From Bacillota bacterium (GTDB taxonomy: Bacteria; Bacillota; Clostridia; Lachnospirales; Lachnospiraceae), in contig JAFAFU010000059.1 in the NCBI GenBank assembly GCA_023423335.1, positions 94,453 through 158,452 on the forward strand: a stretch of DNA of 64,000 bases, in the 5' to 3' direction. A program made the position numbers and the translations under genes. Shown in pieces: positions 24,947-33,312 of this stretch; the stretch's first letter is position 1; the number at the start of each line of letters is the position of its first letter. The notes below the pieces were generated by a model. That model had not been told where the DNA came from. It ran no database searches and saw nothing but the letters and a program-made list of their open reading frames with translations.

Positions 24947-26734
24947 TTATCGCTTAGAGATAGCACCAAAGCGGCATTTTTCCATACAAGCTCCGCACTT
25001 GATACATTTACTCTGGTCGATGACATGGGCTTCCTTAACCTTACCCTGGATCGCGCTGTTCGGGCAGATCCTGGCGCATAAAGTACAGCCTTTACATTTA
25101 TCCGCGTCAATAATATAGGACAGAAGCGATTTACAAACGCCGGAAGGGCATCTCTTATCAACGACATGGGCCACATATTCATCCCTGAAATAGCGCAGAG
25201 TGGATAATACCGGGTTCGGAGCTGTCTGTCCGAGACCGCAGAGAGCATTCTCCTTAATGTAATAGCAGAGCTCTTCCAAGCGGTCAAGGTCCTCCAGGGT
25301 TCCATTGCCCTTTGAGATCTTGTCTAACATCTCGGAGAGGCGTTTGGTTCCGATACGGCAGGGGGTACATTTACCGCAGGACTCATCCACGGTGAATTCC
25401 AGGAAGAACTTCGCAATATCCACCATACAGTTGTCTTCATCCATAACAATCAAACCGCCGGAACCCATCATGGAACCGATACGGATCAAGTTGTCATAGT
25501 CAATCGGAATGTCAAAGTGTTCCGAAGGAATACAACCGCCGGACGGACCGCCGGTCTGCGCCGCTTTAAATCTCTTGCCGTTTGGGATACCTCCGCCGAT
25601 GTCTTCAATTACTTCGCGAAGTGTGGTGCCCATGGGGACTTCAACAAGGCCGGTATTTTTGATTTTGCCGCCCAAGGCAAATACTTTGGTTCCCTTGGAC
25701 TTCTCGGTTCCCATGGAAGCAAACCATTCCGGTCCGTTTAAGATGATCGGAGGGATGTTGGCATAGGTTTCAACATTATTTAAGATGGTAGGCTTCTGGA
25801 ATAAGCCTTTCTGTGCAGGGAACGGAGGACGAGGGCGGGGTTCGCCGCGGTTGCCCTCGATGGAGGTCATAAGTGCGGTTTCCTCGCCACATACAAATGC
25901 ACCGGCACCAAGTCTTAAATCAATATCAAAATCAAAACCGGTTCCGAATATATTCTTACCAAGAAGGCCATATTCCCTCGCCTGGCCAATCGCTATCTTA
26001 AGCCGGTCTACGGCGATCGGGTATTCGGCACGGACATAGATATAGCCCTGGGTAGCTCCGATTGCATATCCTGCGATTGCCATAGCCTCAAGTACGACAT
26101 GCGGATCTCCCTCTAAAACAGAACGGTCCATGAATGCGCCGGGATCGCCTTCATCCGCATTACAGCAGACATACTTTTGATCAGCATCGTTACCCTTGGC
26201 CAGCTTCCACTTCATACCGGTAGGGAAACCGCCTCCTCCGCGGCCGCGGAGACCACTGTCAAGGATCATCTGGATTACCTGGTCCGGAGAGAACTCGGTT
26301 AAAACTCTGCCGAGAGCCTCATAACCATTGGTGGCAATGTATTCATCAATATTCTCAGGATTGATCACACCGCAATTACGGAGTGCAATTCTATGCTGTT
26401 TTTTGTAAAAATCAGTATCATTTAAGGACTTTAATTTGCCCTCGGCATCTTCCTCCTTATAAACAAGGCGGGTAACGATACGGCCCTTTACCAGATGCTC
26501 AGACACAATCTCAGGAACATCTTCCGGTGTTACCAGAGCATAGAAGGTGGCTTCCGGATAGACAATCATAATCGGACCCAAAGCACAAAGACCATGGCAG
26601 CCGGTCTGTACGACAGCAATTTCTTCCTTCAGCCCGGCCTTATTTATTTCAACCTGCAGGGTTTCTAAGATTTTGGGGGTTCCTGAGGAAGTACACCCGG
26701 TTCCACCACAAACCAATACGTGTGAACGATACAT
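24947..26734 (-). CDS. hndC: NuoF-like NADH-binding subunit of the hydrogenase
   Basis: A 595-residue flavoprotein, the HydB/HndC subunit that takes electrons from NADH. An N-terminal [2Fe-2S] thioredoxin-like domain (CGGTGCTSSG, then CHGLC) comes first. The NuoF core holds the FMN site (GLRGRGGGGFPTGMKW) and the NADH site (GAGAYVCGEETAL type, here GAGAFVCGEETAL). The N3-type [4Fe-4S] motif is ESCGKCTPCRIG. Two C-terminal ferredoxin clusters close it (CKGCTLCARICP, CIKCGACMEKC). All motifs are intact. It precedes hndD by 11 bases, so the two are cotranscribed. Confidence 0.95.
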   Translation of the reverse strand: MYRSHVLVCGGTGCTSSGTPKILETLQVEINKAGLKEEIAVVQTGCHGLCALGPIMIVYPEATFYALVTPEDVPEIVSEHLVKGRIVTRLVYKEEDAEGKLKSLNDTDFYKKQHRIALRNCGVINPENIDEYIATNGYEALGRVLTEFSPDQVIQMILDSGLRGRGGGGFPTGMKWKLAKGNDADQKYVCCNADEGDPGAFMDRSVLEGDPHVVLEAMAIAGYAIGATQGYIYVRAEYPIAVDRLKIAIGQAREYGLLGKNIFGTGFDFDIDLRLGAGAFVCGEETALMTSIEGNRGEPRPRPPFPAQKGLFQKPTILNNVETYANIPPIILNGPEWFASMGTEKSKGTKVFALGGKIKNTGLVEVPMGTTLREVIEDIGGGIPNGKRFKAAQTGGPSGGCIPSEHFDIPIDYDNLIRIGSMMGSGGLIVMDEDNCMVDIAKFFLEFTVDESCGKCTPCRIGTKRLSEMLDKISKGNGTLEDLDRLEELCYYIKENALCGLGQTAPNPVLSTLRYFRDEYVAHVVDKRCPSGVCKSLLSYIIDADKCKGCTLCARICPNSAIQGKVKEAHVIDQSKCIKCGACMEKCRFGAISKR

Positions 26735-26752
26735 AATGTGACCTCCTTTGGA

Positions 26753-27124
26753 TTAACCGAGTGACTCGGATATGGTATATTTTTTTATAACCTGACCACG
26801 GATGACATGCTGCTCCAATACTTCAAGCGCTTTTTCCGCTGTCATTTTAACATAGGTTACTTTTTCTTTTCCAGGCTCCAATACCTCAACGATCGGCTCG
26901 TACTGACAGAGTCCGATACATCCGGTCTGGACAACAGCAACATTAGTCAGGCCCTTCGATTGTACTGCATCGGAAAGGGCGGTTAATACCGGCCTTGCGC
27001 CACTGGCAATACCGCAGGTTGCCATACCGACCACAACACGGGTCTGATTATGGCTTTCATTGCGAAGACCCATCTGGCCCTGCATCATTTCCTTGATTGC
27101 CTTAAGCTCTTCTAGAGATTTCAT
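26753..27124 (-). CDS. hndB: [2Fe-2S] ferredoxin-domain subunit, HndB type
   Basis: A 123-residue thioredoxin-like ferredoxin. The cluster cysteines appear as VGMATCGIASG, then VVQTGCIGLCQYEP (CxxxC). Such a small subunit is found in the Hnd hydrogenases of Desulfovibrio and Clostridia between the NuoE- and NuoF-like genes, and is thought to pass electrons within the complex. An N-terminal helix (SLEELKAIKEMMQGQM) precedes the domain. It lies 18 bases ahead of hndC. Confidence 0.92.
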   Translation of the reverse strand: MKSLEELKAIKEMMQGQMGLRNESHNQTRVVVGMATCGIASGARPVLTALSDAVQSKGLTNVAVVQTGCIGLCQYEPIVEVLEPGKEKVTYVKMTAEKALEVLEQHVIRGQVIKKYTISESLG

Positions 27125-27173
27125 CTGTTTTCCTCCTATTTGAAAATGCGTAATACGTTCATAGTGGCAACGG

Positions 27174-27731
27174 TCATATGCGGCAACCGCCGTCCACCTC
27201 CTGTTGGTTTTCTTCCAGATACTCTTTTATATAAGCAGCCACCTTAGGAACATAAAACGGGATGTCTCCAAGTATTTCGCGTAGCTGCCGGGTATCAAGC
27301 GTGAACACCTTCCCATCAAAGCCATAGGTATATAAAAAATCAATCTGTGTATTTGAAATTATTAATGTATAGATCGTGCTGTTGATATCACCAAGCGGCA
27401 TCCGGTCAATATGGGACAATCCGAATATTGCCGTAACCTTAGTTCCCAAATTTACGGATGACTCCATATGGAAGCTTCCGCCCGTACTGATTGCCGCCTG
27501 TTTCATAAAAGGAATTCCTAAGCCGACACCTCTTGTTGTTCTTGTCGTATAGAAAGGGTCCTCTGCCCGGGAAAGCTGTTCACGGTTCATTCCACAGCCA
27601 TTATCGGTAATCCGTAGGGTAAGTGTATCATCTGATGTACTAATATAGATCTCAATCTCAATTAGGCCGGCACCGGCCCGGACTGAATTGTTCGCAACAT
27701 CCAATACATTAAGAGATAATTCCGTCATCAT
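27174..27731 (-). CDS. Histidine-kinase-type ATPase inside the hydrogenase operon
   Basis: A 185-residue protein with a GHKL ATP-binding fold: N box LNVLDVANNSVRAGA, G1 DNGCGM, and G2 GVGLGIPF. No phospho-acceptor histidine domain is visible, so it resembles an anti-sigma or orphan kinase core. A C-terminal extension of about 70 residues follows the ATPase. Its place between hndA (two bases away) and hndB is conserved in clostridial hydrogenase operons as I recall. A regulatory role in hydrogenase expression is inferred. The ATG at 27731 or the next codon is the start. Confidence 0.85.
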   Translation of the reverse strand: MMTELSLNVLDVANNSVRAGAGLIEIEIYISTSDDTLTLRITDNGCGMNREQLSRAEDPFYTTRTTRGVGLGIPFMKQAAISTGGSFHMESSVNLGTKVTAIFGLSHIDRMPLGDINSTIYTLIISNTQIDFLYTYGFDGKVFTLDTRQLREILGDIPFYVPKVAAYIKEYLEENQQEVDGGCRI

Positions 27732-27733
27732 AC

Positions 27734-28228
27734 TTAATTATATTTTGAGATAATTCCGTCCAGGTCATCAAGCGTTAATTTCCCGTATACATCCTCATTT
27801 ACGGTTAATACGGGCGCTAAGCCACAAGCACCGATACAACGGCAGGACTCCAGGGAGAACTTACCGTCCGGTGAGCATTCGCCGTCCTTGATACCAAGCA
27901 AATCCTGAAGTTTGTTAAAAATATCACCGGAGCCTTTTACGTAGCAAGCTGTTCCTAAGCATACAGAGATTTTATATTTACCCTTCGGATTCAGGGAGAA
28001 CTGGGAATAAAAAGTAGCTATTCCGTATATTTTCTCTAGGGGAACATTCATTTCGTCCGATATCATGGTCTGCACTTCAATCGGAAGGTAGCCATAAATA
28101 TCCTGTGCCTTTTGTAAGATGGGCATCAGAGCGCCTTTGTCGTTACGGTGATCATCAATCACCTTTAAGAGTGCGGCCTCCTGCTCCTTCGTTCCTGCAA
28201 AGGGTACGGATTTTTTTGTTATACCCAT
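27734..28228 (-). CDS. hndA: NuoE-like [2Fe-2S] subunit of the hydrogenase
   Basis: A 164-residue thioredoxin-like ferredoxin, the HydC/HndA subunit. The [2Fe-2S] ligands lie in CLGTACYVKGSGD and CRCIGACGLAPV; the fold's IYGIATFYSQFSL stretch is present. It is the first gene of the operon hndA, ATPase, hndB, hndC, hndD. A possible -10 TATAAT lies on the minus strand at 28277-28272, about 45 bases upstream. GGAGG precedes the start codon. Confidence 0.93.
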   Translation of the reverse strand: MGITKKSVPFAGTKEQEAALLKVIDDHRNDKGALMPILQKAQDIYGYLPIEVQTMISDEMNVPLEKIYGIATFYSQFSLNPKGKYKISVCLGTACYVKGSGDIFNKLQDLLGIKDGECSPDGKFSLESCRCIGACGLAPVLTVNEDVYGKLTLDDLDGIISKYN

Positions 28229-28555
28229 TGTAATACCTCCTCATATAATGTTAACGCCACAAAACACTAACATTATACCATAACTGTGTTAAAAAATCTA
28301 CAAAAAATATCAACAAGTTTCGATGAATATAATACTTTTGGTGTATGCAAGGTGTATAATTGAATTGGAAAAGTATAGTATTGATCCATAGGAACAGGCT
28401 GGCTGCCGACTATTCTACATTGTATTTTACGACATAAAGTATTATAATGATAATAGTTTTATTTTATAATACAGGGTGACCGGAGAAAACATGCTTCCCG
28501 CGGGTGTCCGGTTATTACGGTGAGTTTACAATTATACCTGAGGAAGGGGCAGAAA
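28229..28555. promoter_or_regulatory. Divergent promoter region of the hydrogenase genes
   Basis: About 330 bases without a gene separate hndA (minus) from the PAS/GGDEF gene (plus). A minus-strand TATAAT lies at 28277-28272 and a plus-strand TATAAT at 28355-28360; neither has a good -35. The long AT-rich stretch, and GTGTTAAAAAATC near 28286, may hold a regulator site, but I see no clean palindrome. Confidence 0.45.
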
Positions 28556-29866
28556 ATGAACGATTCAAATATAAATACAACAGATCAATTAATCAAATCC
28601 GTGCCGGGAGGTATTGCAAGACTTGCCCTGGATGATGATCTCACCATTCTGTTTGCAACCGAATCCTTCTATTCATTGATTAAAAATGTAACGGATAAGG
28701 TTAACCATGCTGTACCCATGGCTTTGCTTCGGATTGTGTACTCTGCGGATATTATCTATGTCACACAGCAGCTTGCCTCCCAGAAGCACAGGAAGGATAA
28801 TTTGATCAGCCTTAATTTCAGAACTCTTCAGCCGAATGGCAGCTTCAAATGGGTTATGATCAGCGGAAGCAGGACGGAAGAGGTCCACCAATCCGGTAAT
28901 AAATCCGTACCCGTTTATTCCTGTATTGCCATGGATGTGACGGATCATATGATTAGTTATAAAAAACTGGAGCAGGAATTCGATTATCACAGAACGATAT
29001 CCGAGCTTTCCAGGGAGCTTTATTTTGTGTATGAGATTGCCAAGGATACATTAAGCTTCACGGAGCTGTTCCGCGAGGTATTCGGAAGAGATGCCGAAAT
29101 CAGGGAATTCAGCAAGAAGCTGGAGAAGGCGAAGATAATCTATTCTACGGAATTACCGGCCGTAATTAAGATTTTTAAGAGTATGATGGGCGGAAAAAAG
29201 CAGGTTCGATTCGAGGCCCGGCTGATTCCAAAGGATGGGATTCCTACCTGGTACAGCTGTTATGCCTCCATCATTTTTGATGAAAATAAAAATCCATACC
29301 GTGTCATCGGTAAGCTGGCGACCATCAATGTAAAAAGGAAAGAACTGGAGGCGGCTGCGGTACCTAAGCTGGATGCCCTGACTAAGGTCTGCACCAAGGA
29401 TTATGCGGAGGGAGCGATAGCCGAGGCTATGGCAAAACAGGAACCGGAAGTCTTGTCGGCATTACTTCTGTTCGATGTCCGTAATTTTAAGGGAATCAAT
29501 GAGATATTGAAGACAGTGAATGGGGAGAATATCTTGACCACCTTCGCAAGTTTTTTAAAAAGTAAATTCCGCGGCTCAGATATTATCGGAAGAGTAAGCT
29601 TAAGTGAATTTGTCGTATATGTTAAGGACATTTTCTCTTATCGGAATGCCTTAGAGAAGGCAGAACTGATATGTAAGGAGTCAGAGGGACTGTTCAGCTT
29701 TGAACATAACAGGAACGGACTAACGATCAGTATCGGCATAGCATTTATGAAGGGGGAGCAGCTGGAATATCCGACTCTTCTTGCCAATGCCAAAACAGCA
29801 CTGGTTATGGCAACGAAGAATAGTTCCACCTCCTTTGAAGTGTTTTATGGAACGGTAGGTAATTAG
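28556..29866 (+). CDS. PAS and degenerate GGDEF protein, hydrogenase-linked
   Basis: A 436-residue cytosolic protein. The start at 28556 (MNDSNINTTD) has AGGAAGGGG upstream; a possible earlier start at 28520 is not needed. Residues about 25-130 and 150-260 look like two PAS domains (FATESFYSLI, then FKWVMISGSRTE; later the MGGKKQVRFEARLIPKDG repeat). The last 170 residues have the GGDEF fold (LFDVRNFKGINEIL), but the active loop reads GRVSLSEFVVYV, not GGDEF, so cyclase activity is not expected. It may sense redox or a ligand and signal through protein contacts. It begins the plus-strand half of the hydrogen cluster. Confidence 0.75.
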   Translation: MNDSNINTTDQLIKSVPGGIARLALDDDLTILFATESFYSLIKNVTDKVNHAVPMALLRIVYSADIIYVTQQLASQKHRKDNLISLNFRTLQPNGSFKWVMISGSRTEEVHQSGNKSVPVYSCIAMDVTDHMISYKKLEQEFDYHRTISELSRELYFVYEIAKDTLSFTELFREVFGRDAEIREFSKKLEKAKIIYSTELPAVIKIFKSMMGGKKQVRFEARLIPKDGIPTWYSCYASIIFDENKNPYRVIGKLATINVKRKELEAAAVPKLDALTKVCTKDYAEGAIAEAMAKQEPEVLSALLLFDVRNFKGINEILKTVNGENILTTFASFLKSKFRGSDIIGRVSLSEFVVYVKDIFSYRNALEKAELICKESEGLFSFEHNRNGLTISIGIAFMKGEQLEYPTLLANAKTALVMATKNSSTSFEVFYGTVGN

Positions 29867-29957
29867 TCCATAGCAAACGGGAATACTTCTGTTGAAGGAG
29901 AATAAGCCATAGATTCGGAGTACAAAAGGAAGCAAGCATCAATAATGGAGGATCAAA

Positions 29958-30311
29958 ATGACGATTAAAGATATTAAGGAAGCATTGGGAGCAAGATATA
30001 TTACCGGAGAGGAACTAAAAGACAGGGAAGTGCATTCCGCTTGCGGCTCTGACATGATGAGCGATGTGCTTGCCTTTGTCAAGGATCAGGCGGTGCTTCT
30101 GACTGGCCTATGTAATCCTCAGGTGATCCGTACGGCGGAGATGATGGATATCATCTGTATTGTATTTGTCCGAGGTAAGGTGCCGGATGAGAGCATGGTT
30201 GAGATGGCAAGGGAGAGGAATATCGCCCTGATGACCACCGGACACCGCATGTTTTCCGCTTGTGGAATTTTGTACGAAAACGGGCTGCGTGGAGGGACAA
30301 CATATCGATGA
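29958..30311 (+). CDS. DRTGG domain protein (first copy)
   Basis: A 117-residue stand-alone DRTGG domain, otherwise found in phosphotransacetylase and CBS proteins, usually with an adenosyl-type ligand role unproven. The pattern CGSDMMSDVLAFVKDQAVLLTG (split here from longer text), VFVRGKVPDESMVE and NIALMTTGHRMFSACGILYENGL fits the family. It ends with a four-base overlap (ATGA) with the next gene, so translation is coupled. It sits in a conserved clostridial hydrogenase neighbourhood. Confidence 0.85.
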   Translation: MTIKDIKEALGARYITGEELKDREVHSACGSDMMSDVLAFVKDQAVLLTGLCNPQVIRTAEMMDIICIVFVRGKVPDESMVEMARERNIALMTTGHRMFSACGILYENGLRGGTTYR

Positions 30312-30733
30312 ATGATAAAATCACTTTATTTTATGAAGTTCCAGCAGATGATTTTACCAGAGCGGGAGAAGCCTCCAGTAATGTTAAAAGTATGCTAAAG
30401 CAGATGGGAGTCAGCCCGGAAATCATCCGTAAGGTCGCTATCGCCATGTATGAGGGAGAGATTAATATGGTGATCCACGCCAGCGGGGGAACCATAGATG
30501 TTACGATATCTTCGGAGGAGATCCGGATGGTCCTTAAGGATCAGGGGCCTGGGATTGAAAACATTGAACTTGCAATGCAGCCGGGATATTCCACGGCGCC
30601 GGATAATATCAGGAACCTGGGCTTCGGGGCAGGCATGGGCCTGTCGAATATGAAGAAGTACAGTGACCGGATGGAAATCGACAGTACCGTAGGGGTAGGT
30701 ACTACGGTTATCATGTGGGTCAGAATGTCCTGA
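30308..30733 (+). CDS. RsbW/SpoIIAB-type ATPase (anti-sigma factor-like)
   Basis: A 141-residue GHKL ATPase starting at ATG 30308, which overlaps the stop of the DRTGG gene. The N box is VAIAMYEGEINMVIHA, the G1 box is KDQGPGI and the G2 box is GFGAGMGLSNMKKY. Length and layout match serine-protein kinases of the RsbW kind, which bind or phosphorylate partner proteins. No sigma factor gene lies beside it, so its partner is unknown; the sensory hydrogenase downstream or a DRTGG protein is a guess. Confidence 0.85.
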   Translation: MNDKITLFYEVPADDFTRAGEASSNVKSMLKQMGVSPEIIRKVAIAMYEGEINMVIHASGGTIDVTISSEEIRMVLKDQGPGIENIELAMQPGYSTAPDNIRNLGFGAGMGLSNMKKYSDRMEIDSTVGVGTTVIMWVRMS

Positions 30734-30946
30734 TAGGAATTTTAGCCGGACAGAGCAGGGGTACTTGCAATATACATACAAATCGGTATAATATTAAAAT
30801 TATATGGGAATGGAAGCTGTCTCCATCAGCAGTGATACGAAAGGATTATTCGGCAGATGATAGAACCTGTTAATCCGTTATTGCTGAATTTTGAGACAGC
30901 TCCTTATGTACCGCAGAACGCATATTGCAGGAGGGGAGGGAAAGGG

Positions 30947-32230
30947 ATGAGTAAATTCTTTACATCGGTACATCTGAGGGAAGAGCTATGCAAGGGATGT
31001 ATTAACTGTATTAAACGCTGCCCGACACAAGCAATTCGTGTTCGCGCCGGTAAAGCAGTCATTACGAAAAAATTCTGTATTGATTGCGGCGAATGTATTC
31101 GAATCTGCCCTCACCATGCGAAGGAAGCCACCTATGATTCGCCTAAGATAATACAAAATTTTGAATATAAAGTTGCCTTGCCGGCGCCCTCCCTCTACGG
31201 ACAGTTCAATCACCTGGATGATGTCAACATTATATTGACAGCGCTAAAGAAGATGGGCTTTGATGATGTATATGAGGTCAGTGGGGCTGCGGAGCTAGTA
31301 TCGGAAATGTCAAGAAAATATGTACAGGAGCATAAGGAGCAGTGGCCGATTATCAGTACGGCCTGCCCCACAGTGGTCCGGCTGATCCGGGTCCGGTTTC
31401 CGGATCTGATTGAGCATCTGCTTCCCATCTGTGCGCCGGTAGAGCTGGCTGCGTCCATAGCAAGACAGAATGCCATGGAGAAGACGGGGCTTCCGTCAGA
31501 AAAAATAGGAATCATATTTATCTCGCCCTGCCCGGCAAAGGTTACGGCGGTGAAGTCTCCCATTGGCTCCGGTAAGAGTGATATCGATGCGGTTCTTGCC
31601 ATTAAAGAGGTATATCCGATGCTGCTTCCGCTGATGAAACAGAGCATTGACGATGTGGAGGAGCTGGGAATTTCAGGCAGGATCGGCATCAGTTGGGGAG
31701 GAACCGGCGGAGAAGCCGGTGGATTGTTAATTGATAATTATCTGGCTGCAGACGGCATTGAGAATGTAATCCGTGTCCTTGAGGATCTTGAGGACCGGAA
31801 GTTTGATCAGCTGGAATTCATAGAATTGAATGCTTGTGCAGGCGGATGTGTCGGCGGAGTACTGACGGTGGAAAATCCCTATGCTGCCAAGGTAAAGCTG
31901 AAACGGCTTAGAAAATATATGCCCGTGGCCTGTTCCCGGTTGTCCGGCAGCAGGATAAAAGAAGCCTTCTGGACAGATGAAGTAAAGTATGAGCCGGTCT
32001 TTAAGCTGGGCACGGATATGCAGGATAGTATTACCAAGATGTCAAGGGTGGAAGAGCTATGTGAGAAGTTTCCGGGATTGGACTGCGGCTCCTGCGGGGC
32101 ACCGACCTGTAAGGCCCTGGCGGAAGATATTGTACGGGGTGTGGCCAGGGAGCAGGATTGCATCCATATTCTTCGTGACTATATCCATAAGCTGTCGGAT
32201 GAATTGTCCAGGATTGATTCAAAGAAATAA
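30947..32230 (+). CDS. Sensory-type [FeFe] hydrogenase (group D-like)
   Basis: A 427-residue protein; the start at 30947 (MSKFFTSVHL) has GGAGG upstream. Two [4Fe-4S] ferredoxin sites come first (CKGCINCIKRC at residues 15-25, CIDCGECIRIC at 44-54). The H-cluster domain follows with ligand motifs altered from the catalytic form: STACPTVV instead of TSCCP/TSCSP, SPCPAKV for L2, and NACAGGCVGG for L3. The cysteines that hold the cluster remain; the usual proton-transfer Cys or Ser is absent. A C-terminal CGSCGAPTC domain holds a further [4Fe-4S] site. The likely role is to sense H2 or redox state, not turnover; inferred from family. Confidence 0.88.
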   Translation: MSKFFTSVHLREELCKGCINCIKRCPTQAIRVRAGKAVITKKFCIDCGECIRICPHHAKEATYDSPKIIQNFEYKVALPAPSLYGQFNHLDDVNIILTALKKMGFDDVYEVSGAAELVSEMSRKYVQEHKEQWPIISTACPTVVRLIRVRFPDLIEHLLPICAPVELAASIARQNAMEKTGLPSEKIGIIFISPCPAKVTAVKSPIGSGKSDIDAVLAIKEVYPMLLPLMKQSIDDVEELGISGRIGISWGGTGGEAGGLLIDNYLAADGIENVIRVLEDLEDRKFDQLEFIELNACAGGCVGGVLTVENPYAAKVKLKRLRKYMPVACSRLSGSRIKEAFWTDEVKYEPVFKLGTDMQDSITKMSRVEELCEKFPGLDCGSCGAPTCKALAEDIVRGVAREQDCIHILRDYIHKLSDELSRIDSKK

Positions 32231-32279
32231 GCCGGGCATATAAGAGTAACCGTAGATTGTTAAGGAAGCAGGTGAAAGA

Positions 32280-32861
32280 ATGCCAAGAAGTAAGAGATAT
32301 TTCCTGCCGGTTTTCCTCCTCATATTATCCATGGTCTTCACCGCCTGTGGAACGATAAATGAGGGAGAAAACGCAGGTACCAAGGAACTTGACCCCCTCC
32401 CGAAGGAGCTGGCTGTCGAAGCGAAGGATGAGCTGTTTAAACTGATACTTTATCTGGATAAGGACAGGTATGCTGCCGACGAAGTTATTAACTGCTACGC
32501 AACCTTAGAATATATCGGAGAGGAAGACAGCATTACGGTGTACAGCGGGGACCCTTTGGTTGGCTTTGGGATCAAAGATGATAAATATTTTGAGGGAGGA
32601 TATTCGGTTCATACCATACTAATGAATACGACCTTTTTAAAAGGTCAGAGTACCGAATACCAATTTGTAAAAAGCGGCGGATGGAGTGGAGATGATCCCA
32701 ATAAGGAGTTCTATGAGACGTTTTATTCGGAGCCGGAGCTGATACTGCCTGCCGGAGAGTATGAGATCTCGGCAGCCATTAATTGTTCTTTGGTTTTGGA
32801 GGATATCATAGGATCAGAATATACCCTATCGGCATCTGCCAATATTACGGTTACAAAATAA
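32280..32861 (+). CDS. Lipoprotein of unknown function
   Basis: A 193-residue exported protein. A signal peptide ends at the lipobox FTAC (Cys22), followed by GTINEGENAG and a charged region. The body is rich in strands (EVINCYATLEYIGEEDSITVYSGDP..., then ILPAGEYEISAAINCS), which suggests an immunoglobulin-like or beta-sandwich fold of the BsuPI (intracellular proteinase inhibitor) kind. It lies inside the sensory-hydrogenase cluster, which usually has cytosolic partners, so it may be an insertion. No function assigned. Confidence 0.75.
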   Translation: MPRSKRYFLPVFLLILSMVFTACGTINEGENAGTKELDPLPKELAVEAKDELFKLILYLDKDRYAADEVINCYATLEYIGEEDSITVYSGDPLVGFGIKDDKYFEGGYSVHTILMNTTFLKGQSTEYQFVKSGGWSGDDPNKEFYETFYSEPELILPAGEYEISAAINCSLVLEDIIGSEYTLSASANITVTK

Positions 32862-32909
32862 CCGAAGGTTCCAACAGGAAAAAGCCTGTAAGCATAAAGC
32901 AGGAGGCTT

Positions 32910-32980
32910 TTGAAATTGATAAGAATACAGAAGGGGGTAAGCTAAGAGCGCTTGCAGACAAGCTCTTAGAAGAATTATGA
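32910..32980 (+). other. Possible unmarked micro-ORF before the second DRTGG gene
   Basis: The frame ending TGA at 32978-32980 overlaps the next start (ATGA) and encodes an amphipathic helix ending in EGGKLRALADKLLEEL, which looks protein-like. No ATG, GTG or TTG starts it after the AGGAGG at 32901-32906; only an ATT lies at right spacing. A TTG at 32910 in another frame gives 11 codons, then stop. A single frameshift or an unusual start could restore a 22-codon gene. Confidence 0.3.
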
Positions 32981-33312
32981 CAGTAAATCAACTGATCAAT
33001 ACAAATCAATTCCAGGTGCTGAATGAAGGAGCCAATCCGGAAAGGGAGATTACAGTACCGTATTGCTGTGATTTGTTAAGTATTGCTATGGGCAGGATGC
33101 CTGCCGGTGCCGCGTGGGTGACGGTGATGGGGAATATCAATACCCTGGCGGTAGCTACCCTGACGGATGCGGCTTGCATCATCCTGGCAGAGGGCAGCAA
33201 ACTGGATGAACCTGCCTGTAAGAAGGCAGGAGAGCAGGGGATAACGGTATTACTATCGGAGCAGCCGATCTTTGACGCGGCCCTGACGGTATATCAGTTA
33301 TTGAATGCTTAA
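32977..33312 (+). CDS. DRTGG domain protein (second copy)
   Basis: A 111-residue protein, diverged from the first DRTGG protein: CCDLLSIAMGRMPAGAAWVTVMGN, then TLTDAACIILAEGSKLDE and ITVLLSEQPIFDAALTVYQLL. It overlaps the following PHP gene by eight bases (33305-33312), so the two are translated together. Function of the domain is unknown; ligand binding is assumed. Pairs of DRTGG genes around a sensory hydrogenase recur in clostridia as I recall. Confidence 0.85.
   Translation: MTVNQLINTNQFQVLNEGANPEREITVPYCCDLLSIAMGRMPAGAAWVTVMGNINTLAVATLTDAACIILAEGSKLDEPACKKAGEQGITVLLSEQPIFDAALTVYQLLNA

Noticed and set aside
28229..28555. Rex operator (TTGTTA-N6-TAACAA type) before the hydrogenase operon
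   Set aside because: Only GTGTTA-like half matches are present; no palindrome meets the consensus.
30395..30781. 128-codon minus-strand frame opposite the anti-sigma-type ATPase
   Set aside because: No start signal or domain, while the opposite strand has all GHKL boxes.
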